Shown piece after piece: positions 46,935 to 56,180 of a DNA stretch of 64,000 nt. How positions within the stretch are numbered: the stretch's first letter is position 1; every line of letters begins with the position of its first letter. A model generated the notes under the pieces. The model worked only from the letters and a program-made list of their open reading frames with translations, was not told where the DNA came from and did not search any database. The DNA comes from Geomonas limicola. GTDB taxonomy: Bacteria > Desulfobacterota > Desulfuromonadia > Geobacterales > Geobacteraceae. The stretch is from the NCBI RefSeq assembly GCF_014193675.1, contig NZ_BLXZ01000001.1, positions 62,001-126,000 of the forward strand, read 5' to 3'. Made by a program: the position numbers and the translations under genes.

Positions 46935-47480
46935 TCAATGGCTCAAGACTTGGTAGAGAACCGCGACCGCGTGACGACGGTAGTAGTGACACACGTGCCG
47001 GAAACCATAAGGCGCCAGCAGGTCGTTCAATTCGCCATGACTGTAGCTCTTGATGCAGTGCGCACATTTCTGTCCGTTTTCGCAGGTTCCGTGGCAATCC
47101 TCCAGTTGGTTTCGGCAACTTACCTCGACCAGCAGGTACCCCTCGGGACGCAGGTTCAGCACGATGTTCTTCAGGTAGCTGCTCTTTTCGCTGCCGTCAG
47201 GGATGATGTTGAGCACGTAGTTGGAGATGACCAGGTCGACACCCAACTTGCTCTCCCCCAACTCGTTGTTGGCCAATACCCCGGCCAGTTGTCTGCGCCC
47301 CGCCATTGCCATGATCCGCTCCACCTGCACCGGGAGGTCCGCTGCGTACACCTCGAACCCCTCCTCGGCCAGGTATTGAGAATTGCGCAAGGTGCCGGCG
47401 CCGTAATCCAGCACCGAGCGCAGATGTTGGTGTTTGAAAAACCTCAGGTATTTAGTGATACTGACTGCCGCGGGTGCCAT
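46935..47480 (-). CDS. SAM-dependent methyltransferase-like protein, 181 aa
   Basis: Motif I is VLDYGAGTLRNSQYL, motif II VYAADLP, and motif IV DLVISNYVLNIIP, as in class I methyltransferases. An unusual insert between the last strands holds four Cys and two His (CRNQLEDCHGTCENGQKC, CIKSYSHGE), which could bind a metal. The substrate is unknown. It lies 113 bp after the dehydrogenase gene on the same strand. Confidence 0.78.
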   Translation of the reverse strand: MAPAAVSITKYLRFFKHQHLRSVLDYGAGTLRNSQYLAEEGFEVYAADLPVQVERIMAMAGRRQLAGVLANNELGESKLGVDLVISNYVLNIIPDGSEKSSYLKNIVLNLRPEGYLLVEVSCRNQLEDCHGTCENGQKCAHCIKSYSHGELNDLLAPYGFRHVCHYYRRHAVAVLYQVLSH

Positions 47481-47593
47481 GGTATGCCTCTATCTAAACC
47501 GGTTCGGGAAATTTATGAGCTTTTACTAATGCTAACTCATTTTCACGTTGGCTGTCGATATGGCCATGGCTCCGAAACCTGCGTCCACCCTGA

Positions 47594-48601
47594 TCAGCAC
47601 CGGCGACCGCGACAGCAGGCAAGAGCTGCAGCGGCCAAACCGGCTCCGATGAGTGCCGCACCCCAGTACTTACACTCCGCCATCCAAACCTCGCAACTTG
47701 CCGGGTGCGCGCGGGAGTCGAAGCTGCCGTGGGCGCCGAAGGGGCCGGGGACGCTCTGCCAGAGGTTGTCCGGGCGGTTTGGGTCCTCCGGCTCATCGGT
47801 CTGCTGTGAGGCGTAACCGGTGCGAGCCAGGTAGCGGTCCAGCCAGCCGGCGATGAACTTGTTCCCCCACATTGCCTGCAGCGTCGGGAAGCCGACGTAA
47901 AGTTCGCGCCGGTCGTGCCGTGCCGCCCAAACGATGGCGTCTGCGGCGACTTCGGGCTGAAAGATCGGAGGCACCGGCTGCGGTTTCCTGGGGAGCCGCG
48001 ACTTCACCCAGGCGAACTGCGGAGTGTTGAGCGCCGGTAACTGGACCATGGTGAGGCGCACCTGGGAGCGGTCGTGAATCAGTTCGCAACGCAGCGAATC
48101 GGTGAAGCCGCGCAGGGCGTGCTTGGCGCCGCAGTATGCCGACTGGAGCGGGATGCTGCGTTCCGACAGCGCCGAGCCCACCTGGATGATGATTCCGCGG
48201 TTGCGCGGCAGCATCCTTCTCAGGGCGGCACAAGTACCGTACACCGCACCGAGATAGGTGACCTCGGTGACCCGCCGGTACTCTTCGTGTTCCATCTCCT
48301 TGACCGGGGAAAAGACCGAGACCATGGCGTTGTTCACCCAGACCTCGATCGGCCCCAGCCCCGCCTCGATGCGCTCGGCAGCCGCCTCGACCTGCTGGGC
48401 GTCCGCGACGTCGATCGCGATCCCCAAGGCGCGCACCCCGGCACCCTCGAGCCCGGCACAGGCCTTATCCAACCGTTCCTGGTTGCGCGCCAGAAGCGCC
48501 ACGCTGGCACCTGCACGGGCAAAAGCACGCGCCGTGGCTCGCCCTACCCCTGCCGAGGCTCCCGTTACCACCACCACTTTCCCCTGCAGATTCTCGCTCA
48601 T
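47594..48601 (-). CDS. Short-chain dehydrogenase/reductase with C-terminal membrane anchor, 335 aa
   Basis: The nucleotide-binding motif TGASAGVG, VNNAM, catalytic Ser near QVGSALSERS and the YCGAK Tyr-Lys pair define a classical SDR. The C-terminus adds about 70 residues ending in a hydrophobic helix (WGAALIGAGLAAAALACC), suggesting membrane anchoring. The substrate is unknown. It starts 42 bp after the FAD/Fe-S gene and is probably cotranscribed with it and the dehydratase-like gene. Confidence 0.9.
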   Translation of the reverse strand: MSENLQGKVVVVTGASAGVGRATARAFARAGASVALLARNQERLDKACAGLEGAGVRALGIAIDVADAQQVEAAAERIEAGLGPIEVWVNNAMVSVFSPVKEMEHEEYRRVTEVTYLGAVYGTCAALRRMLPRNRGIIIQVGSALSERSIPLQSAYCGAKHALRGFTDSLRCELIHDRSQVRLTMVQLPALNTPQFAWVKSRLPRKPQPVPPIFQPEVAADAIVWAARHDRRELYVGFPTLQAMWGNKFIAGWLDRYLARTGYASQQTDEPEDPNRPDNLWQSVPGPFGAHGSFDSRAHPASCEVWMAECKYWGAALIGAGLAAAALACCRGRRC

Positions 48602-48643
48602 GATCTCCCCCGAGTGCGGGCCCCCCTGCCCCGCCTGATGTGC

Positions 48644-51544
48644 TTATTTCCCGTTCCAGGCCAGCCTGACCAGCTCCGCGCTGTGCAGCACCTGCCGGTT
48701 GGTCGCCTGGGTTATCTGGGTCCGGCAGCTGAAACCGTCGGCAACCAGGTAGGTCTCAGGCTCCGCCTTGCGCACCGCCGGCAAAAGCGCCTCTTCGGCG
48801 ATATCCTGCGACATGCGGTACTTGTGCTTCTCGAACCCGAAGGACCCCGCCATGCCGCAGCACCCGGTCTGCGGTTCGACAACCTGGAGCCCCATGGCTG
48901 CCAAAAGCTTGTGGGTACTCTCCCCCTTGAGGACCGCCTTTTGGTGGCAGTGGCTCTGCAGGACGACGTGCCCGGAAAGCTTTGGCGGCTGGTGTCCCTC
49001 CCGCATCAGGAACTCGCTGAACAGGAAGCCGTGCTTGGTCACCCGCTCTCCGTCCAGGTGGTGCGGCATCAGGTTGGGGAGCTCCTCGCGGAACACGGCA
49101 ACCTCGCTCGGTTCCAGGAACACGACCGGAATGCCGCGACGCACGAAGGGGCTTAAAAGCTCGATGCTCTTCACGATCTGCCGCTTGGCAAAGTCGAGCA
49201 TGCCGTAGTCGATAGGAGGGCGCACGGCCGGGGGACGCGGCGTCAGCACGGCTACCTGGTGTCCCAGCCGTTGCAGGGCTTCAAGTGCCGCTTTAAGGGC
49301 GTCGGGGTAAAAGCAGTCGTTGAAGACATCTGGATAGAGCAGCACCGTGGGATCCTGCTGTTCGGCTGCCTGCCTGCCGGCGGCGGACTTGGTGAACGGC
49401 TCACCGGCGAAACGGGGCATCTGTCGCTCTGCAGCAATCCCCCCCATGAGCTTCACCAGGTCGCGCACCCCCGGGGTCTGAAAGAGGAAGTTCGCCAGGG
49501 CGGGAAGCCGTGAGCCGAGGTCCCCCCAGATGCCGAAGAGTCCCATGGAATAGGCCGGCAGTGGGCGCAGGCGCCCCTCGTAGTAATGGGACAGGAACTC
49601 GGCCTTGTAGGTCGCCATGTCCACGTTGACCGGGCACTCCTTCTTGCACCCCTTGCAGGAAAGGCAGTACTCCAGGGCCTCGAGCACCTCCTTACTGTGC
49701 CAGCGGTCGGTGAGGAAATCACCGCGGAACATCTCGAAGATGAGCCGGGCGCGCCCGCGGGTACTGTGCTTTTCCTCCCGACTGGCCAGGAAACTCGGAC
49801 ACATGAAGGCGTCATGGGTGCGTCGGCAGGTGCCGACCCCGACACAGCGTAAGGATGCGGCGGTGAAACTTCCGGCATCGCCGGGAAAGTGGAAGTGGGT
49901 TTGGGCCTGCCAGGGGTTGTACTCGGTCCCCAGGCGCAGGTTCTGGTCCGGCAGGTAGGGATCGATCACTTTTCCGGGGTTCATCTTCCACTCTGGATCC
50001 CACAGCGTCTTGAAATCCCTCATGGCCTGCATCAGTTCGTCGCCATACATCTTGTCCAGGAAAATGGCCTTGGACTGCCCGTCACCGTGTTCCGCGGAAA
50101 AGGAACCGCCATAGCGCACCACGAGGTCGGAGGCTTGGTCTAGGAACCGGTTGAAGTTGTCGATCCCCTCCCGGGTCACCAGGTCGAAGGTGATACGGCA
50201 ATGGATGCAGCCGTCCCCGAAGTGGCCGTAGAGGGCGGCAGTGAGGCCGTGCGCCTCGAGCAGTTTTTTGAATTCACGCAGGTAGCCCCCCAGCTTTTCA
50301 GGTGCGATGGCTGCATCCTCCCAGCCGGGCCAGCTCAGGGGGAGACCGGGGACGTTGGCCGTGGCCCCCAGCCCCTGTTCGCGCAGTTCCCAGATCTGCT
50401 TCTCCTCTTCCTGGTTGTCGTAGAGTTTCATCGAGGGGGGATCGGGGAGTTTGCGCAGGGCCTCCATGGCGCGCCGGGCCATCAGGTCGGACTCCTCGCG
50501 GTCCTTGCCGCCAAACTCCACGATGAGCCAGCCGTGCCCGGCCGGGAGCAGGCTCAGGTCCTCGACGTGCAACGACTTGGTTCGGATGAAGTTGACCAAA
50601 AGGGCGTCGATCCCTTCCAGCGCCACCGGCTTGAACTTGAGGATATCGGTCACGTGGTCGGCTGCGCTGAAGACGTCGGGATAGCCGAGCAGCAGGATGC
50701 TGCGCCCCGGCGGGCTGTGCACCAGGCGAAGCTTCGCCTCGAGGATGGTGATGCAGGTGCCTTCGGTGCCAACCAGGGCCGCGGCGACATTGAAGCCGTT
50801 CTCCGGCAGCAACTCGTCCAGGTTGTAGCCGGAGACCCGGCGCGGGATGCGGGGATAGCGGGTGCGGATCAGGTCGGCATAACGGTCGCGGATCTGGCGC
50901 AGCCCCTGGTAGATCTCGCCGCGCCGTCCTCCCGCCTTGATGATCGCCTCGAGTTCGCGCTCCGAGGTCGGCCCCACCGTCATCTGGACCCCGTCGTAGG
51001 TAACCACTTCCAGCTCCAGTACGTTGTCCACGGTACGGCCGGCCATCACCGAGTGGGCGCCGCAGGAGTTGTTGCCGAGCATGCCCCCCAGCGTGTTGTG
51101 GTTGTGGGTGGCGGGGTCCGGCCCGAAGGTGAGATGGTAGCGCTCAGCCTGGTTGCGCAGGTCGTCCAAGATGGTGCCGGGCTCTACCCGGGCAAAGCTC
51201 TGCTGCTGGTCGATCTCGAGCACGCGGTTCAGGTACTTCGAGTGATCGATGAGTACCGCAGCGTTGCAGGTCTGGCCGCACAGTCCGGTACCACCGCCGC
51301 GTGAGACCACCGGGGCGCCGTGGCGCTGGCAGATCTCCAGCGTCTTGACCACCGCGTCCTTGCTGCGCGGCAACACCACACCAACCGGGATCTGCCGGTA
51401 GTTGGAGGCGTCGGTGGCGTAGAGGGCCCGGCTCCCCGCGTCGAAGCGCACCTCGCCATCAACCGACTGTTTCAATTCCGCCTCGAGGGCACCGGGGTTC
51501 AGTTTATCCTCCACATACCGACGTTGTTCCAGGTGGTTCGACAT
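48644..51544 (-). CDS. FAD- and Fe-S-binding 2-hydroxyacid dehydrogenase-like protein (YdiJ-like), 966 aa
   Basis: The N-terminal half is an FAD-linked oxidase of the PCMH type (VSRGGGTGLCGQTCNAAVL, MLGNNSCGAHSV) with its C-terminal cap. The second half has two iron-sulfur motifs (CVGVGTCRRTHDAFMCP and CLSCKGCKKECPVN) and CCG-type domains (HCHQKAVLKG, GCCGMAGSFG). This GlcD-GlcF-like fusion includes D-lactate and D-2-hydroxyglutarate dehydrogenases. The substrate is not decided by sequence. It starts 2 bp after the dehydratase-like gene. Confidence 0.92.
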   Translation of the reverse strand: MSNHLEQRRYVEDKLNPGALEAELKQSVDGEVRFDAGSRALYATDASNYRQIPVGVVLPRSKDAVVKTLEICQRHGAPVVSRGGGTGLCGQTCNAAVLIDHSKYLNRVLEIDQQQSFARVEPGTILDDLRNQAERYHLTFGPDPATHNHNTLGGMLGNNSCGAHSVMAGRTVDNVLELEVVTYDGVQMTVGPTSERELEAIIKAGGRRGEIYQGLRQIRDRYADLIRTRYPRIPRRVSGYNLDELLPENGFNVAAALVGTEGTCITILEAKLRLVHSPPGRSILLLGYPDVFSAADHVTDILKFKPVALEGIDALLVNFIRTKSLHVEDLSLLPAGHGWLIVEFGGKDREESDLMARRAMEALRKLPDPPSMKLYDNQEEEKQIWELREQGLGATANVPGLPLSWPGWEDAAIAPEKLGGYLREFKKLLEAHGLTAALYGHFGDGCIHCRITFDLVTREGIDNFNRFLDQASDLVVRYGGSFSAEHGDGQSKAIFLDKMYGDELMQAMRDFKTLWDPEWKMNPGKVIDPYLPDQNLRLGTEYNPWQAQTHFHFPGDAGSFTAASLRCVGVGTCRRTHDAFMCPSFLASREEKHSTRGRARLIFEMFRGDFLTDRWHSKEVLEALEYCLSCKGCKKECPVNVDMATYKAEFLSHYYEGRLRPLPAYSMGLFGIWGDLGSRLPALANFLFQTPGVRDLVKLMGGIAAERQMPRFAGEPFTKSAAGRQAAEQQDPTVLLYPDVFNDCFYPDALKAALEALQRLGHQVAVLTPRPPAVRPPIDYGMLDFAKRQIVKSIELLSPFVRRGIPVVFLEPSEVAVFREELPNLMPHHLDGERVTKHGFLFSEFLMREGHQPPKLSGHVVLQSHCHQKAVLKGESTHKLLAAMGLQVVEPQTGCCGMAGSFGFEKHKYRMSQDIAEEALLPAVRKAEPETYLVADGFSCRTQITQATNRQVLHSAELVRLAWNGK

Positions 51545-51546
51545 GA

Positions 51547-52656
51547 TTACCTCCAGCAGGAGTTCTGGATTTCGTAGCGGCGGGCAACGTCCTCGCGCAG
51601 GGCGAGCCCAAGTCCGGGGCGGTGGCGATCGGGGGCGAGCACCCCGGCCACTGGTTCGCGGGTTCCCTCAAACAGGTGCTGTTCGATCCGGACGTGGTCG
51701 TGGAAATACTCGAGGTGGCGCGCCGGTACGACTGCACAGCAAAGTGGCAGGTGCAGGGACGGGGCGCAGTGCGAGGAAAGAGGCAGTCGGTAGGCGGAGC
51801 ACAGGGCGGCCACCTGGAGGAAACCGGTGATGCCGCAACGGGTGGCATCGGCCTGCACCACGTCGACGGCACCCGCCTGCAAGAGCCGGTGGTAGTAGTC
51901 GAGTTCGAAGCCGTACTCGCCGGAGGCGATTTCCATGCCGGGCGGCATGCGCTTTCTCAGCTGGCACAGACCGGCGAAATCCTGGTGCTGAACCGGTTCC
52001 TCGAACCAGGTGACACCGAGGGCCGCGTAGCGCTCGGCGAGTCCCAGCGCCTGTTGTACCGCATAGCCGCCGTTGGCATCGACGTAAAGTTCGGTCCCCT
52101 CCCCTATTGCCTGCCGCGCCTGGACCACCCGCTCGGAATCCGCCTCTGGGTGCCGCCCCACCTTCATTTTGACCCGCAGGATCCCCTGTCCCGCCCATCC
52201 CCCTAGCTGCCGCTGGAGTTCGTCGATGGTGTATGAGGTAAAACCGCCGCTGCCATAGACGGGGATCGCGTCACGCGCCGCCCCGAGCAGGTCCAGCAGC
52301 GACAGTCCTAACAGCTTCGCCTTCAGGTCCCACAACGCGGCATCGAGTGCGGAGACCGCCAGCATCCCGATTCCCGAGGCTCCGAGGTTGCGCAGGGCGG
52401 CGATCATCAGGTTCCAGCAGGAAACGGTGTCGAGCGGGCTTCTCCCCTCCAGCACCGGGGCGAGGCTTTCCATGATCAGAGCCCCCGCCGCCGGCGTGGC
52501 GTAGCTGTAGCCCAGTCCGCGTTCCCCCGCGGAGAGAATCTGCACCACCAGCAGCGTGGTCGCCGACCAGCGGTAGGTCCCATCGGACTCCGGCGTTTCG
52601 GTAGGGATTTTGAAAACCCGAACCTCTACTCTTTCAACTGCTGCTTGAAGTTTCAT
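51547..52656 (-). CDS. Mandelate racemase/muconate-lactonizing-family (enolase superfamily) protein, 369 aa
   Basis: All catalytic positions are present: Lys163-x-Lys165 (RVKMKVG), metal ligands Asp193 (DANGGY), Glu219 (WFEEPV) and Glu247 (ASGEYG), then Asp270 and His296 (SSHCAPS), and Glu316. The Lys-x-Lys and His/Asp dyad place it in the mandelate-racemase subgroup, mostly acid-sugar dehydratases. The start at 52656 was chosen by homology and AAAGGGTG. It heads an operon with the FAD/Fe-S and SDR genes, suggesting oxidation of a sugar acid or hydroxyacid. Confidence 0.92.
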   Translation of the reverse strand: MKLQAAVERVEVRVFKIPTETPESDGTYRWSATTLLVVQILSAGERGLGYSYATPAAGALIMESLAPVLEGRSPLDTVSCWNLMIAALRNLGASGIGMLAVSALDAALWDLKAKLLGLSLLDLLGAARDAIPVYGSGGFTSYTIDELQRQLGGWAGQGILRVKMKVGRHPEADSERVVQARQAIGEGTELYVDANGGYAVQQALGLAERYAALGVTWFEEPVQHQDFAGLCQLRKRMPPGMEIASGEYGFELDYYHRLLQAGAVDVVQADATRCGITGFLQVAALCSAYRLPLSSHCAPSLHLPLCCAVVPARHLEYFHDHVRIEQHLFEGTREPVAGVLAPDRHRPGLGLALREDVARRYEIQNSCWR

Positions 52657-52753
52657 CTGGCAACACCCTTTCTGGCTTTCACTGAAAAAAAACACCCCAA
52701 GTCTTGCCAGGTAACGAGCACCAAGCGCTGCTGGCTGTTAGTTGGCTGGCAGG

Positions 52754-52770
52754 GCTGTCTCCGAGACAGC
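52754..52770. repeat. Perfect inverted repeat in the leader of the dehydratase operon
   Basis: GCTGTCT-CCG-AGACAGC, a 7-bp stem with a 3-nt loop, lies in the untranslated leader about 100 bp before the start codon. Confidence 0.6.
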
Positions 52771-52793
52771 ACGCGATGTTTTATTGGTATTTT

Positions 52794-52833
52794 TTAACCG
52801 TTAACAGTCTAGGTGGAGAGCAAGGGTTGTCAA
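52794..52833 (-). promoter_or_regulatory. Promoter and operator candidate of the dehydratase operon
   Basis: On the minus strand TTGACA (52833-52828, perfect), 16 nt and TAGACT (52811-52806). Directly after the -10 lies the inverted repeat TTAAC-C-GTTAA (52794-52804), at the transcription start, where a repressor could bind. No regulator gene is adjacent. Confidence 0.6.
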
Positions 52834-53157
52834 CATGCCGAGGCGCACGTGACCCTGGAAAGGGAGGGAGATGAGTTACTAAAGTGGGGAAAGACGGAGA
52901 GCTGGGAGTGGTGGAGCGCTGCCCCGGGCCAAAGGTCCTTCAGGGGATTTTAGGGGGACACCGTGCAGGCGTGGCAGGAAACTAGCGGAGGGGCGAATGA
53001 TCATTCGCCCACCCTCTCCCGACAGGAGAGGCGACCAAAGGCCGAAGACAGTGTGTCGGGTGGGCACTTGCTTATGTGTCGCGCCTGCCCGCGCGCTGTG
53101 CCCATGATTATGCGCCCCTACCTGTCCGGTATCCCGGAGATTCCTCCGAGGAACCAG
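52834..53157. other. Intergenic region with 20-bp perfect palindrome
   Basis: No supported gene. The palindrome is listed separately. A block of CCCTCTCC...GGAGAGG (53012-53031) follows it. Confidence 0.55.
52991..53010. repeat. 20-bp perfect palindrome
   Basis: GGGCGAATGATCATTCGCCC is perfectly self-complementary with no spacer. Half of it (GATGATTCGCCCAC) recurs near 32290-32303, so it may belong to a dispersed intergenic repeat family. Confidence 0.8.
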
Positions 53158-55287
53158 CTAAAACCGGTAGGTGGCGCGGACCCCGGCACTGATCCCTTCC
53201 TGGGGAATGGAGCTGACCGGCAGGTGCTCGTTGCCGCCAGGCTGCGAGTAGGTCGTATCAAAGATATTTCGCAGCGAAAGTGACAGGTCGAGCCCTTTCA
53301 GCGCCAGGTCCTTGACCAGGAGGGTCAGGTTGCCGAGCAGGTACGGGGCAACGCTGGCGCCGGGGCTGAGGGTCCCCAGGCGCGAGGTGTACTGGAGTTC
53401 CCCTGAAAGAACGACCTTGCGGGCCAGGAATTCGCGAGCAAGACGCAGTTTCATCAGGTGGTGCGGCGAGTTGGGCGGGTGGGTGGTGCTCCCTTCGTAG
53501 AGCAGCGAGTTCTGGTAGGTATAGCCGAACCCGCCGGACCAATTCTCCCAGGCACCCGAGACCTCGGTCTCGATGCCGCGGCTGCGCATGGTGCCGGCGT
53601 TTTTCAGGCGAAAGAAGCCGTCCCCGTCGATGTAGGTGGTGATGAGCCCCTGGTAGTCATACTGGAACCCGGTGACGGTCGCCCGCCAGGGACCGTCAAG
53701 CTGCAGGTCGGCCACCAGTTCGTTGCTGTACATCACCTCTTCCCTCAGGTCCGGGTTGGCACGATAGGGGTCGGCGGAGTAGTAGCGTTCGTAGGCGTTG
53801 GGAGCCCGGAAAGATCTTCCGAACAGGTATTTGAGGGCGAGTTCGGAAGTCGGCAGCCAGACCACGGCCGCCTTGGGGCTCCAGGAATCGAGTCCCTGGC
53901 TCAACCGGTCGTAGCGCAGACTCCCGGTCAGGATCAGGGACTGGAAAGGACGATGCTCGTCCTGCACGAAAAGGCCGACCTCTTCGACGGTCCGGTCGTC
54001 GTGGAAACCTTTGGAATCCCCCTGCTCGACGCGCAGGCTGTGCCGGTAATCAACCCCGGCGGCGAGGATGTGGTTCGCCGGGAGCACCAGGTTCCCCACC
54101 ACCTCGGCACCGAGGGTTGTGGAATGGGAATGGTCGTAATCGATCGAGACCGGGCGATAGGAGTAGGTACCACTGTAGTTGTAGCCGTTCAGGTAAGCGC
54201 GTAATTTGAGCACACCCGCGGGAGACTCGACGGCATGATAGGAGAGGTCGCCGAAAAAGCGGTCATCCGACGTGCGCGAGGCGTTGTCGTTGAAGGTGGT
54301 GCCCCAGGCACCGGTGGGTATCCCTTTCAGGTTGTGCAGGTAGCCCCCCAACAGGGAGAACTTCGCGCTGTTGAACTTCAAGAACGCGCTGGCGCTGCGG
54401 GCGAAGTCACTGTCGTGCGCCACGCCATGGTTGGTAGCCGGGGTGTCGAAGGCAGGGAAATAGAGATCCTGACCCGGTGCGCCGTAAAAGGACCCGGAAA
54501 CCAGCAGACCGCCGCCCCCACGGGAGACCGGCCCTCCAGCCGTGGCCCGTGCGGAAAAGGCCCCGGTTGTGTCACCGGCGAGTTCGGTCTCGGTCTTCAG
54601 TACCCCCGGAGGAATCCTCGTGATGACGTTGATAACCAGCAAGAAGGCATTGTTCCCGTAGACCGCCTGGCTCGGGCCGCGAACGATCTCGACCCGCTCC
54701 ACCAGCCGCAAATCGAGCGGGAAGTCGAAACCGATGGGCGCCTGGTGGTAGACCTCGTCGTTCAGGCGGACCCCGTCGATCATGATGAGCACCCGGGTGT
54801 TGTAGTCGCTGGGCACGCTGAAACCCCGGTAGCCGAGGTAGCGGTAGTTGTGGTCGTCGGTGACGTAGAGACCGGCCACCCCTTTCAAGAGGTCGGAGAG
54901 CAGCCGGTAGTCGTGGTGCCGGATCTCTTCGGCATCGACCACGGTGACCTGCGCCGGTGCCTCGTGGGCGTCCTGCTCGTAGCGCGAGACGCCGTACACC
55001 TTGAGCACCTTTACCTTCAGGAGTTCATCCAGCCCCAATTCGCTCAGTTCATCGACCCCGCCTTCGGCGGCCAAGGCTCGCGGAGCCGCAAGCAGGAGAA
55101 CATAGAGTAGACAGCAACAAAGAACCCCCAGCAGGCGGCACGTCGACAAGGTTCCTGCGCTCCGGCCGTCCGAACTGCGGAGGCCCGCGACAGCTGAGGA
55201 GCCGGCGCGCGTCATCTCGCCCGATAGGCTGGGTGGCAGTTTCGCAGGCTCGGGAGGTGCAAGAGCAGAATAATCACTGGTGACCAT
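53158..55287 (-). CDS. TonB-dependent outer membrane receptor, 709 aa
   Basis: A long basic N-terminal region with a hydrophobic segment (about 50-73, ending ALA/AEGG) precedes the plug domain (VTVVDAEEIRHHDYRLLSDL, YRGFSVPSDYNTRVLIMIDG, LVERVEIVRGPSQAVYG) and a barrel ending in ATYRF. It is more distant from the other two receptors. The ATG at 55287 overlaps the YfiR stop by 14 nt and uses AAGGAAAGTCT as ribosome binding site; a later ATG (residue 25) would give a more usual signal peptide. The ligand is unknown. Confidence 0.9.
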   Translation of the reverse strand: MVTSDYSALAPPEPAKLPPSLSGEMTRAGSSAVAGLRSSDGRSAGTLSTCRLLGVLCCCLLYVLLLAAPRALAAEGGVDELSELGLDELLKVKVLKVYGVSRYEQDAHEAPAQVTVVDAEEIRHHDYRLLSDLLKGVAGLYVTDDHNYRYLGYRGFSVPSDYNTRVLIMIDGVRLNDEVYHQAPIGFDFPLDLRLVERVEIVRGPSQAVYGNNAFLLVINVITRIPPGVLKTETELAGDTTGAFSARATAGGPVSRGGGGLLVSGSFYGAPGQDLYFPAFDTPATNHGVAHDSDFARSASAFLKFNSAKFSLLGGYLHNLKGIPTGAWGTTFNDNASRTSDDRFFGDLSYHAVESPAGVLKLRAYLNGYNYSGTYSYRPVSIDYDHSHSTTLGAEVVGNLVLPANHILAAGVDYRHSLRVEQGDSKGFHDDRTVEEVGLFVQDEHRPFQSLILTGSLRYDRLSQGLDSWSPKAAVVWLPTSELALKYLFGRSFRAPNAYERYYSADPYRANPDLREEVMYSNELVADLQLDGPWRATVTGFQYDYQGLITTYIDGDGFFRLKNAGTMRSRGIETEVSGAWENWSGGFGYTYQNSLLYEGSTTHPPNSPHHLMKLRLAREFLARKVVLSGELQYTSRLGTLSPGASVAPYLLGNLTLLVKDLALKGLDLSLSLRNIFDTTYSQPGGNEHLPVSSIPQEGISAGVRATYRF

Positions 55288-55822
55288 AGACTTTCCTTGC
55301 CATTTTCAGCAGCTGCGCGCTCACCTTCAGCCGGCAACGCTGCGTTTCGTTGAGATTGACCTCGAAGGCGATCTTGCCGTTCTCCTGGTAAAGCGCCAGC
55401 ATCCCGCCGCGCCTGCAGAAGTCTTCGCGGTCGGAAATGGTCAGGATGGGAAGATCGCCAAGGGCACTAAGGATGCCGTCGAATCTGCCGAGTTCGGAGC
55501 GGGAGACGAAGAGGATCTGGCACTGCGCGGCTTCCTCGGGGGAGCTGACCTGGCGGAACACGATGGGGTGGCCCTGGACCAACCTTCCGGTCAGCCCGCT
55601 GAGGCTGCGATCCAGCGGGGTGCGCCCCAGGGTGGCAATGCAAAACTCCGAGCGGTGCAGGGAGCCGGGAGGCCACTCGAGGTACTTGGTGAAGTTGTAG
55701 ATAAAGGCCGCCTTCAGGCTGTACTCGCCCGAAGAGGTCTCGGCACCGCCTCCGGAAGGAAGGGAAACAAGCAACAGGGTAACGATGCAGGTTACCCAAA
55801 AGAGCACCGACCGGGTCGCCAT
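55274..55822 (-). CDS. YfiR-family (DUF4154) periplasmic protein, 182 aa
   Basis: The signal peptide starts at MATRSVLFWVTCIVTLLLVS, and the body has the YfiR pattern EYSLKAAFIYNFTKYLEWP, FCIATLGRTPL, VFRQVSSPEEAAQCQILFVS, LTISDREDFCRRGGMLALY and KIAFEVNLNETQRCRLKVS. YfiR proteins repress membrane diguanylate cyclases such as YfiN in Pseudomonas. The start was set at residue 87 of a longer frame, because that gives the family length and has AGGA 5 nt upstream. It is the downstream one of two YfiR paralogues. Confidence 0.88.
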   Translation of the reverse strand: MATRSVLFWVTCIVTLLLVSLPSGGGAETSSGEYSLKAAFIYNFTKYLEWPPGSLHRSEFCIATLGRTPLDRSLSGLTGRLVQGHPIVFRQVSSPEEAAQCQILFVSRSELGRFDGILSALGDLPILTISDREDFCRRGGMLALYQENGKIAFEVNLNETQRCRLKVSAQLLKMARKVYGHQ

Positions 55823-56180
55823 TGATCCTGCGGACGCTATGTAAGATTTCCTGGTTGCCAACATCACCTTCCGGGCGTGGTGCGTCATACCTGTCGGTTC
55901 GTCTCTGCAGGGGAGGATAAAAGAGGCGCGAGGCACCATGTGGGATCTCGCAGGCTCATTCCAGCTCATCGACAGATAGCGGGGTTTTATGAAGCTCTCT
56001 CCAAAGCTGTCCGCCGGGAGAGCGGCGCTGTCGGAGGTCGTCTCGTGCGGATTCGGATGATACTCAAAAAACGGAGGCAAGTGGGCTTCGATATACCTGA
56101 GAAGGGGGAGGCGAATCCACTACACCATCAGGCGAACCGGCAGGCTCCCGCCCCCCCCAGCGGCATTGGAAGGGAGCCGT
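55823..56180. other. 358-bp gap between the two yfiR-like genes
   Basis: The frame of the downstream yfiR-like gene stays open here for 86 codons on the minus strand, but the sequence does not look like a YfiR part. No promoter or terminator was recognised with confidence. Confidence 0.4.

Noticed and set aside
46584-47816. 410-codon open frame on the plus strand
   Set aside because: It is antisense to the methyltransferase and dehydrogenase genes, has no domain signal and its composition reflects the opposite strand.
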